This document shows positions 45,181-53,947 of a stretch of 64,000 bases of DNA, in pieces; position 1 is the first letter of the stretch; every line of letters starts with the position of its first letter. The notes beneath the pieces were generated by a model. The model ran no database searches. It saw only the letters and a program-made list of their open reading frames with translations, and had not been told where the DNA came from. Location of the stretch: positions 3,410,001 to 3,474,000 of the forward strand of contig NZ_CP015600.1 of assembly GCF_001647715.1 (NCBI RefSeq). The letters run 5' to 3'. Position numbers and translations under genes: made by a program. This DNA is from Pseudomonas antarctica. GTDB lineage: Bacteria; Pseudomonadota; Gammaproteobacteria; Pseudomonadales; Pseudomonadaceae.

Positions 45181-45540
45181 GCGTCAGGCTGAAGTGATGT
45201 GGGCATGCGCCGATTTGGCGTTGCCGCTGATCCAGCGGCAAAACCCGGTCAAATGTGGGAGCTGGCTTGCCTGCGATGGCATCACCTCGGTGCAGCTGAT
45301 AAATCGAGGTGTCTGCATCGCAGGCAAGCCAGCTCCCACAGGGATAGGCATCAGGCTGAAGTGATGTGGGCACGCGCCGATTTGGTGTTGCCGCTGATCC
45401 AACGACAAAACCCGATCAAATGTGGGAGCTGGCTTGCCTGCGATAGCATCACCTCGGTGCAGCTGATAAACCGAGGCGTCTGCATCGCAGGCAAGCAAGG
45501 TCCCACAGGGCATCAGGCTGAGGTGATATTGGCCCGCGCC
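45181..45540. repeat. Tandem ~165-bp units, each combining a copy of the ycaO 3' end with a REP palindrome
   Basis: Unit A is 45181-45347 (167 bp) and unit B 45348-45509 (162 bp). The third start, at 45510, runs into the real gene end at 45513. Each unit begins GC(A/G)TCAGGCTGA(A/G)GTGAT, which on the minus strand encodes the last residues ITSA and stop of the neighbouring OsmC-YcaO protein. Each then carries a palindrome with arms TGTGGGAGCTGGCTTGCCTG (45254-45340 and 45421-45507). Confidence 0.85.
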
Positions 45541-47711
45541 GAGTGCAGCTTTTTGTAGCTCTCGATCAAGCGCAAATGCCGGTCCAACCCTTCCAGCTTC
45601 ATGCTGGTCGGCGTCAAGCCATGGAACCGCACCGTGCCATTCACCGAGCCGATCACCGCATCCATCCGCTCGTTACCAAACATCCGGCGGAAGTTGGCCT
45701 CGTAGTCCGCCAGTTCCAAGTCCTCGTCCAGGTGCATCTCCAGCACTGCATTCACCGCCTGATAGAACAGGCCGCGATCGGCGGTGTTGTCGTTGTACTG
45801 CAGGAACATTTCCACGCACTCTTTCGCTTCTTCATATTGCTGCAAGGCGAGATAGATCAGCAGCTTCAGCTCCAGGATCGTCAGTTGACCCCACGCGGTG
45901 TTGTCGTCGAACTCGATGCCGATCAGGGTGGTGATATCGGTGTAGTCGTCCAGCTCGCTTTCCACCAGGCGCTCGACCAGTGCCTTCAGTTCGTCATCGC
46001 CCAGGCTGTGCAGGTTGAGGATATCGGCGCGGAAAAACAGGGCCTTGTTGGTGTTGTCCCAGATCAGGTCATCCACCGGGTAAATTTCCGAGTAGTCCGG
46101 CACCAGGATGCGGCAGGCGGTGGCGCCAAGGTGTTCGTACACGGCCATGTAGGACTCTTTGCCCATGCCTTCGAGAATACCGAACAGGGTCGCAGCTTCT
46201 TCGGCATTGGAGTTCTCACCCTGGCCCGAGAAGTCCCACTCGACGAACTCATAATCGGACTGGGCACTGAAGAAGCGCCACGACACCACTCCGCTGGAGT
46301 CGATGAAGTGCTCGACGAAGTTGTTCGGCTCGGTGACCGCGTGGCCTTCAAAGGTCGGCTGCGGCAAGTCGTTCAAGCCTTCGAAGCTGCGCCCCTGGAG
46401 CAATTCGGTGAGGCTGCGCTCCAGCGCCACTTCCAGACTCGGGTGCGCGCCAAACGAGGCGAATACGCCGCCGGTGCGCGGGTTCATCAGGGTCACGCAC
46501 ATCACCGGGAATTCACCGCCCAGGGACGCGTCCTTGACCAATACCGGGAAGCCCTGGGCTTCCAGGCCTTGAATACCGGCCAGAATCCCCGGGTACTTGG
46601 CCAGCACCTCGGCAGGCACGTCCGGCAGCGCGAATTCGCCTTCGATGATTTCGCGTTTTACTGCGCGTTCGAAAATTTCCGACAGGCACTGCACCTGGGC
46701 TTCGGCCAGGGTATTGCCCGCGCTCATGCCGTTGCTGAGGTAGAGGTTTTCGATCAGGTTGGACGGGAAGTACACCACCTCGCCATCGGACTGGCGTACA
46801 AACGGCAGCGATACAATGCCGCGCGCTTCATTGCCGGAGTTGGTGTCGAACAGGTGCGAGCCACGCAGTTCGCCGTCGCGGTTGTAGATCTTCAGGCAGT
46901 AGGCGTCGAGGATCTCCGTTGGCAGCTCATCTTTACGGCCCGGCTGGAACCAGCGCTCATCCGGGTAATGCACGAACGGCGCGTTGGCCAGCTCTTCACC
47001 CCAGAACTGATCGTTGTAGAAGAAGTTGCAATTGAGCCGCTCGATAAACTCGCCCAACGCCGACGCCAGTGCGCCTTCCTTGGTCGCACCCTTGCCGTTG
47101 GTAAAGCACATCGGCGAGTGCGCATCGCGGATATGCAACGACCACACGTTAGGCACGATGTTACGCCACGAGGCGATTTCAATTTTCATGCCCAGGCCAG
47201 CCAGGATGCCGGACATGTTGGCGATGGTCTGCTCCAGCGGCAGGTCCTTGCCCGCGATGTAGGTGCCCGCCTCTGACGTCGAGCCGGGCATCAACAGCGC
47301 CTGGGCATCAGCGTCGAGGTTTTCCACCTCTTCAATGACAAATTCCGGCCCGGCCTGCACCACTTTCTTTACCGTGCAACGGTCGATGGAACGCAGGATG
47401 CCCTGGCGATCCTTGTCGGAGATATCCGCCGGCAACTCGACCTGAATCTTGAAGATCTGGTTGTAGCGGTTTTCCGGATCAACAATGTTGTTTTGCGACA
47501 GACGAATATTGTCCGTGGGGATATTGCGCGTTTCGCAGTACAGCTTCACAAAGTACGCCGCACACAACGCCGACGAAGCCAGGAAGTAATCGAACGGACC
47601 CGGGGCCGAACCGTCGCCTTTGTAGCGAATCGGCTGGTCGGCAATCACCGTGAAGTCATCGAACTTGGCTTCAAGCCGAAGGTTGTCGAGAAAGTTGACC
47701 TTAATTTCCAT
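45513..47711 (-). CDS. ycaO: OsmC-YcaO fusion protein
   Basis: The 732-residue protein has an N-terminal OsmC-like domain (about 1-130: LRLEAKFDDFTVIADQP, GPFDYFLASSALCAAYFVKLYC), a YcaO ATP-dependent cyclodehydratase-type domain (about 145-560) with NGKGATKEGALASALGEFIERL and LAEAQVQCLSEIFERAVKRE as ATP-binding blocks, and a C-terminal TPR-like region. E. coli YcaO promotes RimO-dependent beta-methylthiolation of ribosomal protein S12. The OsmC fusion is usual in gammaproteobacteria. The C-terminus lacks the PxPxP ending of azoline-forming YcaO proteins. The ATG at 47711 begins the OsmC fold. Confidence 0.92.
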   Translation of the reverse strand: MEIKVNFLDNLRLEAKFDDFTVIADQPIRYKGDGSAPGPFDYFLASSALCAAYFVKLYCETRNIPTDNIRLSQNNIVDPENRYNQIFKIQVELPADISDKDRQGILRSIDRCTVKKVVQAGPEFVIEEVENLDADAQALLMPGSTSEAGTYIAGKDLPLEQTIANMSGILAGLGMKIEIASWRNIVPNVWSLHIRDAHSPMCFTNGKGATKEGALASALGEFIERLNCNFFYNDQFWGEELANAPFVHYPDERWFQPGRKDELPTEILDAYCLKIYNRDGELRGSHLFDTNSGNEARGIVSLPFVRQSDGEVVYFPSNLIENLYLSNGMSAGNTLAEAQVQCLSEIFERAVKREIIEGEFALPDVPAEVLAKYPGILAGIQGLEAQGFPVLVKDASLGGEFPVMCVTLMNPRTGGVFASFGAHPSLEVALERSLTELLQGRSFEGLNDLPQPTFEGHAVTEPNNFVEHFIDSSGVVSWRFFSAQSDYEFVEWDFSGQGENSNAEEAATLFGILEGMGKESYMAVYEHLGATACRILVPDYSEIYPVDDLIWDNTNKALFFRADILNLHSLGDDELKALVERLVESELDDYTDITTLIGIEFDDNTAWGQLTILELKLLIYLALQQYEEAKECVEMFLQYNDNTADRGLFYQAVNAVLEMHLDEDLELADYEANFRRMFGNERMDAVIGSVNGTVRFHGLTPTSMKLEGLDRHLRLIESYKKLHSARANITSA

Positions 47712-47847
47712 GCGGGCACACCAGAATAACGAGCTAAACAAATTGGCCGCCATTATGAAGATTTTCGCCGGGAAGTCTCAGGGTTTTCCGAATTGCCTGC
47801 CGATCGGTGCTAACGTTTCTTCCAACTCACGTTGAAGTCATCCGCCC

Positions 47848-48468
47848 ATGTCCATCACCGACAACCTCCTCGCCTTCACCTTCGCCGCCACCTTGCTCAC
47901 ACTCACACCCGGGCTTGATACCGCATTGGTATTACGCACCGCCACGGTAGAAGGCAAACGCCAGGCGCTGCATGCCACGCTGGGCATCAACGCCGGCTGT
48001 TTGTTGTGGGGCGCGGCCGTGGCCTTTGGGCTGGGCGCGTTGATCGCAGTGTCGGAACTGGCGTTCAACCTGCTCAAGTATTGCGGCGCGGCTTACCTGG
48101 CGTGGTTGGGGCTCAACATGCTGCTGCGTCCGCGCCGTTCACTGTCACCCGCCGAGGCCGACGGCAAGCCGGGCGGCAACTGGTTTCTGAAGGGCATGCT
48201 GGGCAATGTGTTGAACCCCAAGGTGGGGATTTTCTACGTGTCGTTCCTGCCGCAATTCATCCCCCAAGGGCATTCGTTGATTGCCTGGACCTTCGGCCTG
48301 GTGAGCATTCACGTGGTGCTGGGCCTGGTGTGGTCGCTGGCATTGATTGGGGCCACCCGCCCCCTGTCGGGTTTCCTGCGCCGGGAGAAGGTCATCCAGT
48401 GGATGGACCGCACCACTGGAATGGTATTCGTGTTGTTTGCCGCGCGATTGGCTTTCAGCAAGCGCTGA
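47848..48468 (+). CDS. LysE/RhtB family exporter
   Basis: Inner-membrane amino-acid exporter, 206 residues, six hydrophobic segments. The signature is ATLLTLTPGLDTALVLRTATVEG at the N-terminus and KGMLGNVLNPKVGIFYVSFLPQFI in the middle. It is divergent from ycaO and convergent with the O-methyltransferase gene. The substrate is unknown. Confidence 0.9.
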   Translation: MSITDNLLAFTFAATLLTLTPGLDTALVLRTATVEGKRQALHATLGINAGCLLWGAAVAFGLGALIAVSELAFNLLKYCGAAYLAWLGLNMLLRPRRSLSPAEADGKPGGNWFLKGMLGNVLNPKVGIFYVSFLPQFIPQGHSLIAWTFGLVSIHVVLGLVWSLALIGATRPLSGFLRREKVIQWMDRTTGMVFVLFAARLAFSKR

Positions 48469-48481
48469 GCGCGAGTGGCCG

Positions 48482-49138
48482 TTAGCGCAGGCGGATCGAC
48501 AGTTCGATGTCATCGGCAAACGGCACCGACAAGTAGCCGTTCTGCGGCGAGCGTACATGGGCCAGGTATTCCGGGCAGTAGTCGGTGTTGTCGGCCACCA
48601 CCAGCGCACCGGGCCGCAAGTGTTTTTCCACGCGGTTCAGCACCTCGCCATACAGCGCCTTGGCACCGTCCAGCAGCAGCAGGTCGACCACTTCGGGCAG
48701 GTGTGTGGCCAACGTGACCAGCGCATCCCCTTCTCGGATTTCGATCAGATCACTCACGCCGCCTTCGATGAAATGCTGCCGTGCCAGGGCAATTTTAGAC
48801 GGCTCGAACTCGCTGCCAATCAATACCCCACCGCCGTTGTCGCGCAGGGCTGCGGCCAGGAACAACGTGGACAGGCCGAACGAAGTGCCGAACTCGACGA
48901 TGGCCTTTGCTTGAGTGCTGCGCGCCAGCAAATAGAGCAGATTGCCCGTGTCGCGGGAAACCGGCAGCCACAAATCCTTAAGCATCGTGTAGAGGGCCAC
49001 GTAGTCGGTTTTGCTGTGCATCAGGCGGTCGCGCTCTTCGTCGCTGACACTGTTCAGGCTCGGGCTGGTGGCAGCGCCCGCTTGTTGGTAGAGCCGTTCG
49101 ATCAAGGGCGCCAAGGGCGCAGTAGTCAGGGTGGTCAT
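48482..49138 (-). CDS. Class I SAM-dependent methyltransferase (O-methyltransferase 3-like)
   Basis: The 218-residue methyltransferase resembles the catechol/caffeoyl-CoA O-methyltransferase family. SAM motif I is IVEFGTSFGLSTLFLA, followed by GSEFEPSKIALARQH and LLLLDGAKALYGEVL (metal/SAM acidic region). The ATG at 49138 starts the family alignment; the longer frame to 49186 would read through the promoter palindrome. It is divergent from a TetR gene that likely represses it. Confidence 0.87.
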   Translation of the reverse strand: MTTLTTAPLAPLIERLYQQAGAATSPSLNSVSDEERDRLMHSKTDYVALYTMLKDLWLPVSRDTGNLLYLLARSTQAKAIVEFGTSFGLSTLFLAAALRDNGGGVLIGSEFEPSKIALARQHFIEGGVSDLIEIREGDALVTLATHLPEVVDLLLLDGAKALYGEVLNRVEKHLRPGALVVADNTDYCPEYLAHVRSPQNGYLSVPFADDIELSIRLR

Positions 49139-49165
49139 GATGGATTTCCGTGTGGTCGGGACTAG

Positions 49166-49187
49166 AATGCGATTAATTCGTCGCATT
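49166..49187. promoter_or_regulatory. Candidate TetR operator
   Basis: A perfect inverted repeat AATGCGA-N8-TCGCATT lies 28 nt before the methyltransferase ATG and 62 nt before the tetR ATG. It sits where one site could control both divergent promoters. Confidence 0.6.
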
Positions 49188-49249
49188 AAAAGTATGCGAG
49201 TGATTCATCGCCTTCGCTATTCGCGTTAGCCCCGCGGCCGGAGCCCAGC

Positions 49250-49882
49250 ATGACAACCCGCCAGACGCCCCGTATTTCCTCACGCAAACAGCCGCAGCAG
49301 GCGCGTTCCACCGAGCTGGTGGCGGCGATCCTCGAAGCGGCTATTCAGGTTTTGGCCAAGGAAGGTGCCACACGTTTCACCACCGCACGGGTGGCGGAAA
49401 AGGCCGGTGTGAGTGTCGGTTCGGTGTATCAATACTTCCCCAACAAGGCCGCGATCCTGTTTCGGCTGCAGAGCGATGAGTGGCAGCAGACCACGCAGAT
49501 GCTGCGCGACATTCTCGACGAAACCGAGGTGCCAGCGCTGACGCGCCTGCGCACCATGGTGCATGCCTTTATCCATTCTGAGTGCGAGGAAGCGCAGATG
49601 CGCGTGGCGTTGAACGACGCCGCGCCGCTGTATCGCGACGCGCCCGAAGCGCTGGAAGTACGCGCCGCGGGCCAGCAGGCCTTTGAGACCTTCATGCTGG
49701 AGTTGCTGCCGCAATTACCTGAGCCAACCCGCGCGCTGGCCTGCGACTTGATCCTGACCACGCTCAGTTCGGTGGGTAAGGATTTTTCCAGCAGCCCGCG
49801 TACCGTAGCAGAAATAGCTATTTACGCCGATGGAATGGCTGATATGTTTCGCGCCTACGTGAACGCGCTCAATCATCTGTAA
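49250..49882 (+). CDS. TetR family transcriptional regulator
   Basis: The 210-residue protein has a TetR helix-turn-helix at about residues 20-65 (ILEAAIQVLAKEGATRFTTARVAEKAGVSVGSVYQYFPNK) and a helical ligand-binding domain. It is divergent from the O-methyltransferase gene, with a good palindrome between them, so local repression released by a substrate of the methyltransferase is likely. The ligand is unknown. Confidence 0.93.
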   Translation: MTTRQTPRISSRKQPQQARSTELVAAILEAAIQVLAKEGATRFTTARVAEKAGVSVGSVYQYFPNKAAILFRLQSDEWQQTTQMLRDILDETEVPALTRLRTMVHAFIHSECEEAQMRVALNDAAPLYRDAPEALEVRAAGQQAFETFMLELLPQLPEPTRALACDLILTTLSSVGKDFSSSPRTVAEIAIYADGMADMFRAYVNALNHL

Positions 49883-49910
49883 TGCACTCATCTCCAGCAA
49901 AGGAATGCAC

Positions 49911-50717
49911 ATGAACTTCTTCAAGAAGTTGTTCGGCGCTGCCAAAAAGCCCGAAGCCGAAGCGACCCTGTCGACGCCGGTTGACCCGGTTGAAACTCCA
50001 GCGGATGCCGCCAATATGGCAGCCCGCATTGCTAGCGAAGAATGCCTGGACCGGCATTGGCAGGCCGTGGGCACTGTGGAGCGCGACGTGCTGACGTACA
50101 TGATCAGCCCAAGCTTTACCGGCGGTCCTCATTGGCCGTCCACCCGCCAGGCCTACCGCGTGGTGCGCCGTGACGGCTCCATCGTTCTCGCCACCGAGGC
50201 CCTGTCCGACCCGTTCGACGATGCCGAAGGGCTGGGTAATGGGTTCGAGATGGAGTTGTTCCTGGAAACCACAGATATACCCAACGATGCCCGTGGCGAG
50301 CTGGGTAATGTCGACCCTCTACGCCGCAGCTGGGCGTTCGAACTGCTCGAACACGTGGCCAAAACCGTGGCCAATGCAGGCGGCATCACGCATCAGTTGG
50401 ACAACCATGGCGTACTGTCCCTGGAACTGCCGGGGTTCAGCCTGTCACACCAGATGAGCGAGCAAGTGCCTAAGCTGTTCGTCACTGAAGACGATGCCAC
50501 CGGCGTATTGCTCGGTGGGCCGGAACCCGACTTCCCGACCCGCCTGGAAGACATGCCGCTATCGCCCGTACGGCTGGTACCCGTGGTATTGATCACCGCG
50601 TCGGAGCTGGAGTACGTGCGATCCGGTGGGCGCGCGGCGCGGGAAGATCTGGTGGAGCGGTTGAAGGCCGCAGGCGTAGGCCATACCAGCAGCCTGTATC
50701 GCGCAAGCGTGGTGTGA
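49911..50717 (+). CDS. Conserved hypothetical protein (268 aa)
   Basis: No firm family assignment. The 268-residue product is acidic and soluble. It has a charged N-terminal tail (FFKKLFGAAKKPEAEA), a central alpha/beta region and a C-terminal block PVRLVPVVLITASELEYVRSGGRAAREDLVERL. The layout recalls suppressor-of-fused-like bacterial proteins, but I could not confirm this. The ATG at 49911 has AAGGA 6 nt upstream; an ATG two codons earlier directly abuts that site. The 307-nt gap that follows (50718-51024) holds only a possible small ORF. Confidence 0.6.
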   Translation: MNFFKKLFGAAKKPEAEATLSTPVDPVETPADAANMAARIASEECLDRHWQAVGTVERDVLTYMISPSFTGGPHWPSTRQAYRVVRRDGSIVLATEALSDPFDDAEGLGNGFEMELFLETTDIPNDARGELGNVDPLRRSWAFELLEHVAKTVANAGGITHQLDNHGVLSLELPGFSLSHQMSEQVPKLFVTEDDATGVLLGGPEPDFPTRLEDMPLSPVRLVPVVLITASELEYVRSGGRAAREDLVERLKAAGVGHTSSLYRASVV

Positions 50718-50818
50718 ACAGTCGTTGCGTCGACGCGTTGATTGTTTAACAAAGCCATAACTGAAGGTTCACAAACGACAATTGAACGCGCCTGCGCACG
50801 ATGGGAGCATCGACGACC

Positions 50819-50974
50819 ATGATTGCGCGCTTAAGCTTGATCCGTCGCCACCTGCTGCCTTCCTTCCCGAAGGTGCAGGCGCGCCCCTGCGAAAACCCTC
50901 TGGTCCATATCATCCTGGCCTTCTGGGCGCTGTGGCATTGCCGCCATGCGCGCCCGCCCGACACCCGCCTCTGA
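50819..50974 (+). CDS. Possible 51-aa small ORF
   Basis: ATG-started frame encoding MIARLSLIRRHLLPSFPKVQ and then a Trp/His/Cys-containing end (AFWALWHCRHARPPDTRL). It is basic and hydrophobic, with no convincing ribosome-binding site. It fills half the gap before the oxidoreductase gene. It could equally be leader sequence. Confidence 0.2.
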   Translation: MIARLSLIRRHLLPSFPKVQARPCENPLVHIILAFWALWHCRHARPPDTRL

Positions 50975-51024
50975 TTCAAGTCGAATACGCCTCGCCGGCA
51001 TTCATTTATCAGAAGGATCACCCC

Positions 51025-52338
51025 ATGACCGCAGCCATGCGCCCCGTCATCGGCGCTGCCCAGCGCAGTGCCTCGTATTACACCGCCAGCCTCAACGACG
51101 CCACCCAATACCCGACCTTGCAAGGCCAGGTCAGCGTCGACGTGGTGATTATCGGCGGCGGCTTCACCGGTGTTGCCAGCGCTGTGGAGCTCGCCGAACG
51201 CGGGCTCAAAGTCGCGATTGTCGAGACTAACCGTATCGGCTGGGGCGCCAGCGGGCGCAATGGCGGGCAAGTCACCGGCAGCCTGTCGGGTGACGAAGCC
51301 ATGCGCGCGCAAATGCGCAAGCGCCTGGGCGATGAGGTCGACGATTTCATCTGGCACCTGCGCTGGCGCGGCCATGAAATCATCGAGCAACGGGTCAACA
51401 AATACGCGATTGCCTGCGACCTCAAGCACGGCCACCTGCATGCCGCGATGAAACCCGCGCACTTGACCGAACTGCGCGCCTTTCACGATGAAGCACAACG
51501 GCGCGGCATGGGCCAGCACGTCAGCCTGCTCGATGAGACTGCGGTGCGACAGCACCTGGACAGCACGCTGTACCTGGGCGCGCTGAAAAACACACGCAAC
51601 CTGCACCTGCACCCGCTCAATCTGTGCCTGGGCGAAGCGCGCGCAGCGCAGAGCCTCGGCGCGTTGATTTTCGAAAACTCCGAGGTACTGCAAATCGTGC
51701 ATGGCGACCGACCTGCCGTGATAACGGCGCAAGGCCGGATCGACGCGCGCCAAGTGCTGCTGGCCGGCGATGTGTACCACCAACTCGAACCCAGGCAACT
51801 CAAGGGCAAGATATTCCCGGCGATGGGCGGGATTGTCACCACGGCGCCACTGGGCGAACTGGCGCGCCAGATCAACCCGCAGGATTTGGCGGTGTACGAC
51901 TGCCGGTTTGTCCTCGATTACTACCGCCTGACGGGTGATGGGCGATTGTTATTCGGTGGCGGCGCCAATTATTCCGGGCGAGACTCACGCGACATCGCAG
52001 CGGAGTTGCGCCCGTGCATCGAGCACACGTTCCCGACACTCAAAGGCGTGGACATCGAGTTCCAGTGGAGCTGCGCCATGGGCATTGTGATGAATCGCAT
52101 CCCGCAGTTGGGCAAACTCTCCGACAACGTCTGGTACTGCCAGGGCTACTCCGGACACGGCATCGCCACCAGCCACATCATGGGCGAGATCATGGCTGAA
52201 GCGCTGACCGGCACGCTGTCAGCGTTCGACACCTTTGCCGGGTGCAAGCACATCAAGGTGCCGCTGGGCGATGTGTTCGGCAACCCGATGCTGGCGGTGG
52301 GCATGTGGTACTACCAGATGCTGGAAAAGCTGCGCTGA
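51025..52338 (+). CDS. FAD-dependent oxidoreductase, DAO/PuuB-like
   Basis: The 437-residue protein is of the D-amino-acid oxidase (DadA/PuuB) family. The FAD-binding dinucleotide motif is DVVIIGGGFTGVASAVELAERG (about residues 38-59), then WGASGRNGGQVTGSLSGDE, typical of gamma-glutamylputrescine oxidase-like enzymes, and the C-terminal GYSGHGIATSHIMGE. It probably oxidises an amine such as a gamma-glutamylated polyamine; the substrate is inferred. AGAAGGA lies 7 nt before the ATG at 51025, and longer starts were rejected. Confidence 0.9.
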   Translation: MTAAMRPVIGAAQRSASYYTASLNDATQYPTLQGQVSVDVVIIGGGFTGVASAVELAERGLKVAIVETNRIGWGASGRNGGQVTGSLSGDEAMRAQMRKRLGDEVDDFIWHLRWRGHEIIEQRVNKYAIACDLKHGHLHAAMKPAHLTELRAFHDEAQRRGMGQHVSLLDETAVRQHLDSTLYLGALKNTRNLHLHPLNLCLGEARAAQSLGALIFENSEVLQIVHGDRPAVITAQGRIDARQVLLAGDVYHQLEPRQLKGKIFPAMGGIVTTAPLGELARQINPQDLAVYDCRFVLDYYRLTGDGRLLFGGGANYSGRDSRDIAAELRPCIEHTFPTLKGVDIEFQWSCAMGIVMNRIPQLGKLSDNVWYCQGYSGHGIATSHIMGEIMAEALTGTLSAFDTFAGCKHIKVPLGDVFGNPMLAVGMWYYQMLEKLR

Positions 52339-52407
52339 CACACGGCGCATTCCATGGCACCGGCATTCGCTGCTATGTTTCGCTCCTCGCCAGCGAAGGG
52401 ATGTGCC

Positions 52408-52986
52408 ATGGAACCGCTAGACATAAACGCCGCATTGATCATCATCGACATGCAACAGGGCATGAACGATCCCAAGCTGGGGCGACGCAATAATCCGCAG
52501 GCCGAGTTGCAGATTCAGCACTTGCTCCACGCGTGGAGGCAGGCGCAACGCCCCATCGTCCATGTCCGGCATATGTCTCGCACTCCGGGCTCGGTCTTTT
52601 GGCCCGGCCAGCCGGGCTGCGAGTTCCAGCCCGCACTGGCGCCGCTCAGGCATGAGCATGTGCTGGAAAAAAACGTTCCGGATGCGTTCACCGCCACAGG
52701 CCTGGAGCGCTGGCTGCATGTACGTTCGATCAAGCAATTGGTGGTCGCTGGGGTAATCACCAATAACTCTGTCGAGTCTACGGCACGCTCCGGCGGCAAC
52801 CTGGGCTTTGAGGTGATAGTCGCGTCAGATGCCTGCTATACCTTTGATCAAACCGATTTGTCCGGCCGCCTTTGGCCCGCTGAGGACGTGCATGCGCTGT
52901 CGCTGAGTAACCTGGCGATGGACTACGCCACGGTTATCGAGACACGCGACCTGTTGGCCCGCTGTCAAGCCGGGAGAGGGAAATGA
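52408..52986 (+). CDS. Isochorismatase-like hydrolase with Ser at the nucleophile position
   Basis: The 192-residue protein has the isochorismatase-like fold: acid Asp in LIIIDMQQGMND, Lys in HVLEKNVPDAF and the nucleophile loop VAGVITNNSVESTARSGG. In cysteine hydrolases of this fold the position before VxxTAR is Cys; here it is Ser (codon TCT). True isochorismatases also lack the cysteine, so it may act by direct hydration, but the substrate is unknown. The ATG at 52408 is in a normal context. Confidence 0.87.
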   Translation: MEPLDINAALIIIDMQQGMNDPKLGRRNNPQAELQIQHLLHAWRQAQRPIVHVRHMSRTPGSVFWPGQPGCEFQPALAPLRHEHVLEKNVPDAFTATGLERWLHVRSIKQLVVAGVITNNSVESTARSGGNLGFEVIVASDACYTFDQTDLSGRLWPAEDVHALSLSNLAMDYATVIETRDLLARCQAGRGK

Positions 52987-53029
52987 GTAAGGGCGCTGGC
53001 AAGCGAAGCGTCGTTTGAGTGCCCAACGC

Positions 53030-53479
53030 TCAGAACACGCCTGCGTTCACCAGCATGTCGACAAGTGCCTCCGGCCATACCGTATCCGTCGTCGATAGCA
53101 ACTCGTCAGCGGACCACCAGTGATGATCCGCCATGACCTGGGCTTCCTGCACCGTCCATTCGTCTCGGGATAGGACTTCGTTTTGCGCATGAACAACAAA
53201 ATACTGCTCAATGGCTAACACGGTTTCGCCACTGGGTAGCATCAGCGAAAACCGGCGGTCTGCCACCGGCGCTTGCACAGCGCTGACCACAATGCCGGTC
53301 TCTTCACGCAACTCGCGGAGTGCAGCCGCCTGGAAGGTCTCTCCCTCTTCAACGCCGCCGCCGGGTGTAGCCCAGTAATTTCTGCCGGCCAGCGCCCCCT
53401 CTTTATGCACGAACCTGAAAAGAAGCACCTTTCGCGAAGGGCTGATAACCAGCAGCCGAGCGGCTTTTCGCTCACGCAT
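53030..53479 (-). CDS. Nudix hydrolase
   Basis: The 149-residue protein has a complete Nudix box (GGGVEEGETFQAAALRELRE followed by ETGI; Gx5Ex7REUxEExGU), which coordinates Mg2+ to cleave nucleoside diphosphates linked to another group. The ATG at 53479 lies inside the end of the upstream VOC gene (8-nt overlap), so the two are co-expressed. The specific nucleotide is unknown. Confidence 0.9.
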   Translation of the reverse strand: MRERKAARLLVISPSRKVLLFRFVHKEGALAGRNYWATPGGGVEEGETFQAAALRELREETGIVVSAVQAPVADRRFSLMLPSGETVLAIEQYFVVHAQNEVLSRDEWTVQEAQVMADHHWWSADELLSTTDTVWPEALVDMLVNAGVF

Positions 53480-53927
53480 GGGACGTGATTCCTTCTTCAA
53501 AAGCCTTACATACGCGTTCGCCAAGCCGCTCGACCAGTCTCACCAAATAGCCGTCCGGGTCCTGCACCAGAAACTCACGCTGGCCAACCTCGACCTCGCC
53601 CGCCCGGTACCACACGTCCTGGCTGGCCTTGAACAAAGGATAGGCAGCCGTCTCAAGCCGTTGAATAACCGGGCGTACCGCCGCGACGTCAATCTGCAGA
53701 TTGATACCGCGTCCAAACGGGCGATCCAACGCAGCGGTCAGCCATTGATTGGCCTGGGGGTCGACTTGCTCAAGCATCACCTGGGCGCCGTCCAGGTCGA
53801 GGTAGGCAAAGCCGTCTTCCAGGCGTTGGTAGGCAACCTTGAACCCCAGGCACGTCACCCAGAACGCCAGGCTCTTGTTCAGATCGGTCACCATCAACTC
53901 CGGAACCAGTTTATTTCTCTTCATCAT
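53472..53927 (-). CDS. VOC family protein, bleomycin-resistance-like
   Basis: The 151-residue glyoxalase/bleomycin-resistance fold protein has paired betaalphabetabetabeta modules: LVPELMVTDLNKSLAFWVTCLGFKVAY and later GREFLVQDPDGYLVRL-like (QREFLVQDPDGYLVRL). The pattern FLVQDPDGY is typical of the bleomycin-resistance subgroup, which binds rather than degrades drugs. The ATG at 53927 is used; the next ATG codon, at 53924, is equally possible. It is coupled to the downstream Nudix gene. Confidence 0.85.
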   Translation of the reverse strand: MMKRNKLVPELMVTDLNKSLAFWVTCLGFKVAYQRLEDGFAYLDLDGAQVMLEQVDPQANQWLTAALDRPFGRGINLQIDVAAVRPVIQRLETAAYPLFKASQDVWYRAGEVEVGQREFLVQDPDGYLVRLVERLGERVCKAFEEGITSHA

Positions 53928-53947
53928 GGACCTGCTTCCATTGCGGG

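Noticed and set aside
45181..45515. Regularly repeated units that could look like a CRISPR array
   Set aside because: Only two units, each palindromic throughout with no unique spacers, and they match REP elements and the neighbouring gene end.
45543..47276. 577-codon open frame opposite the OsmC-YcaO gene
   Set aside because: It is a shadow of the coding strand with repetitive His/Gln/Val content and no start-site signal.
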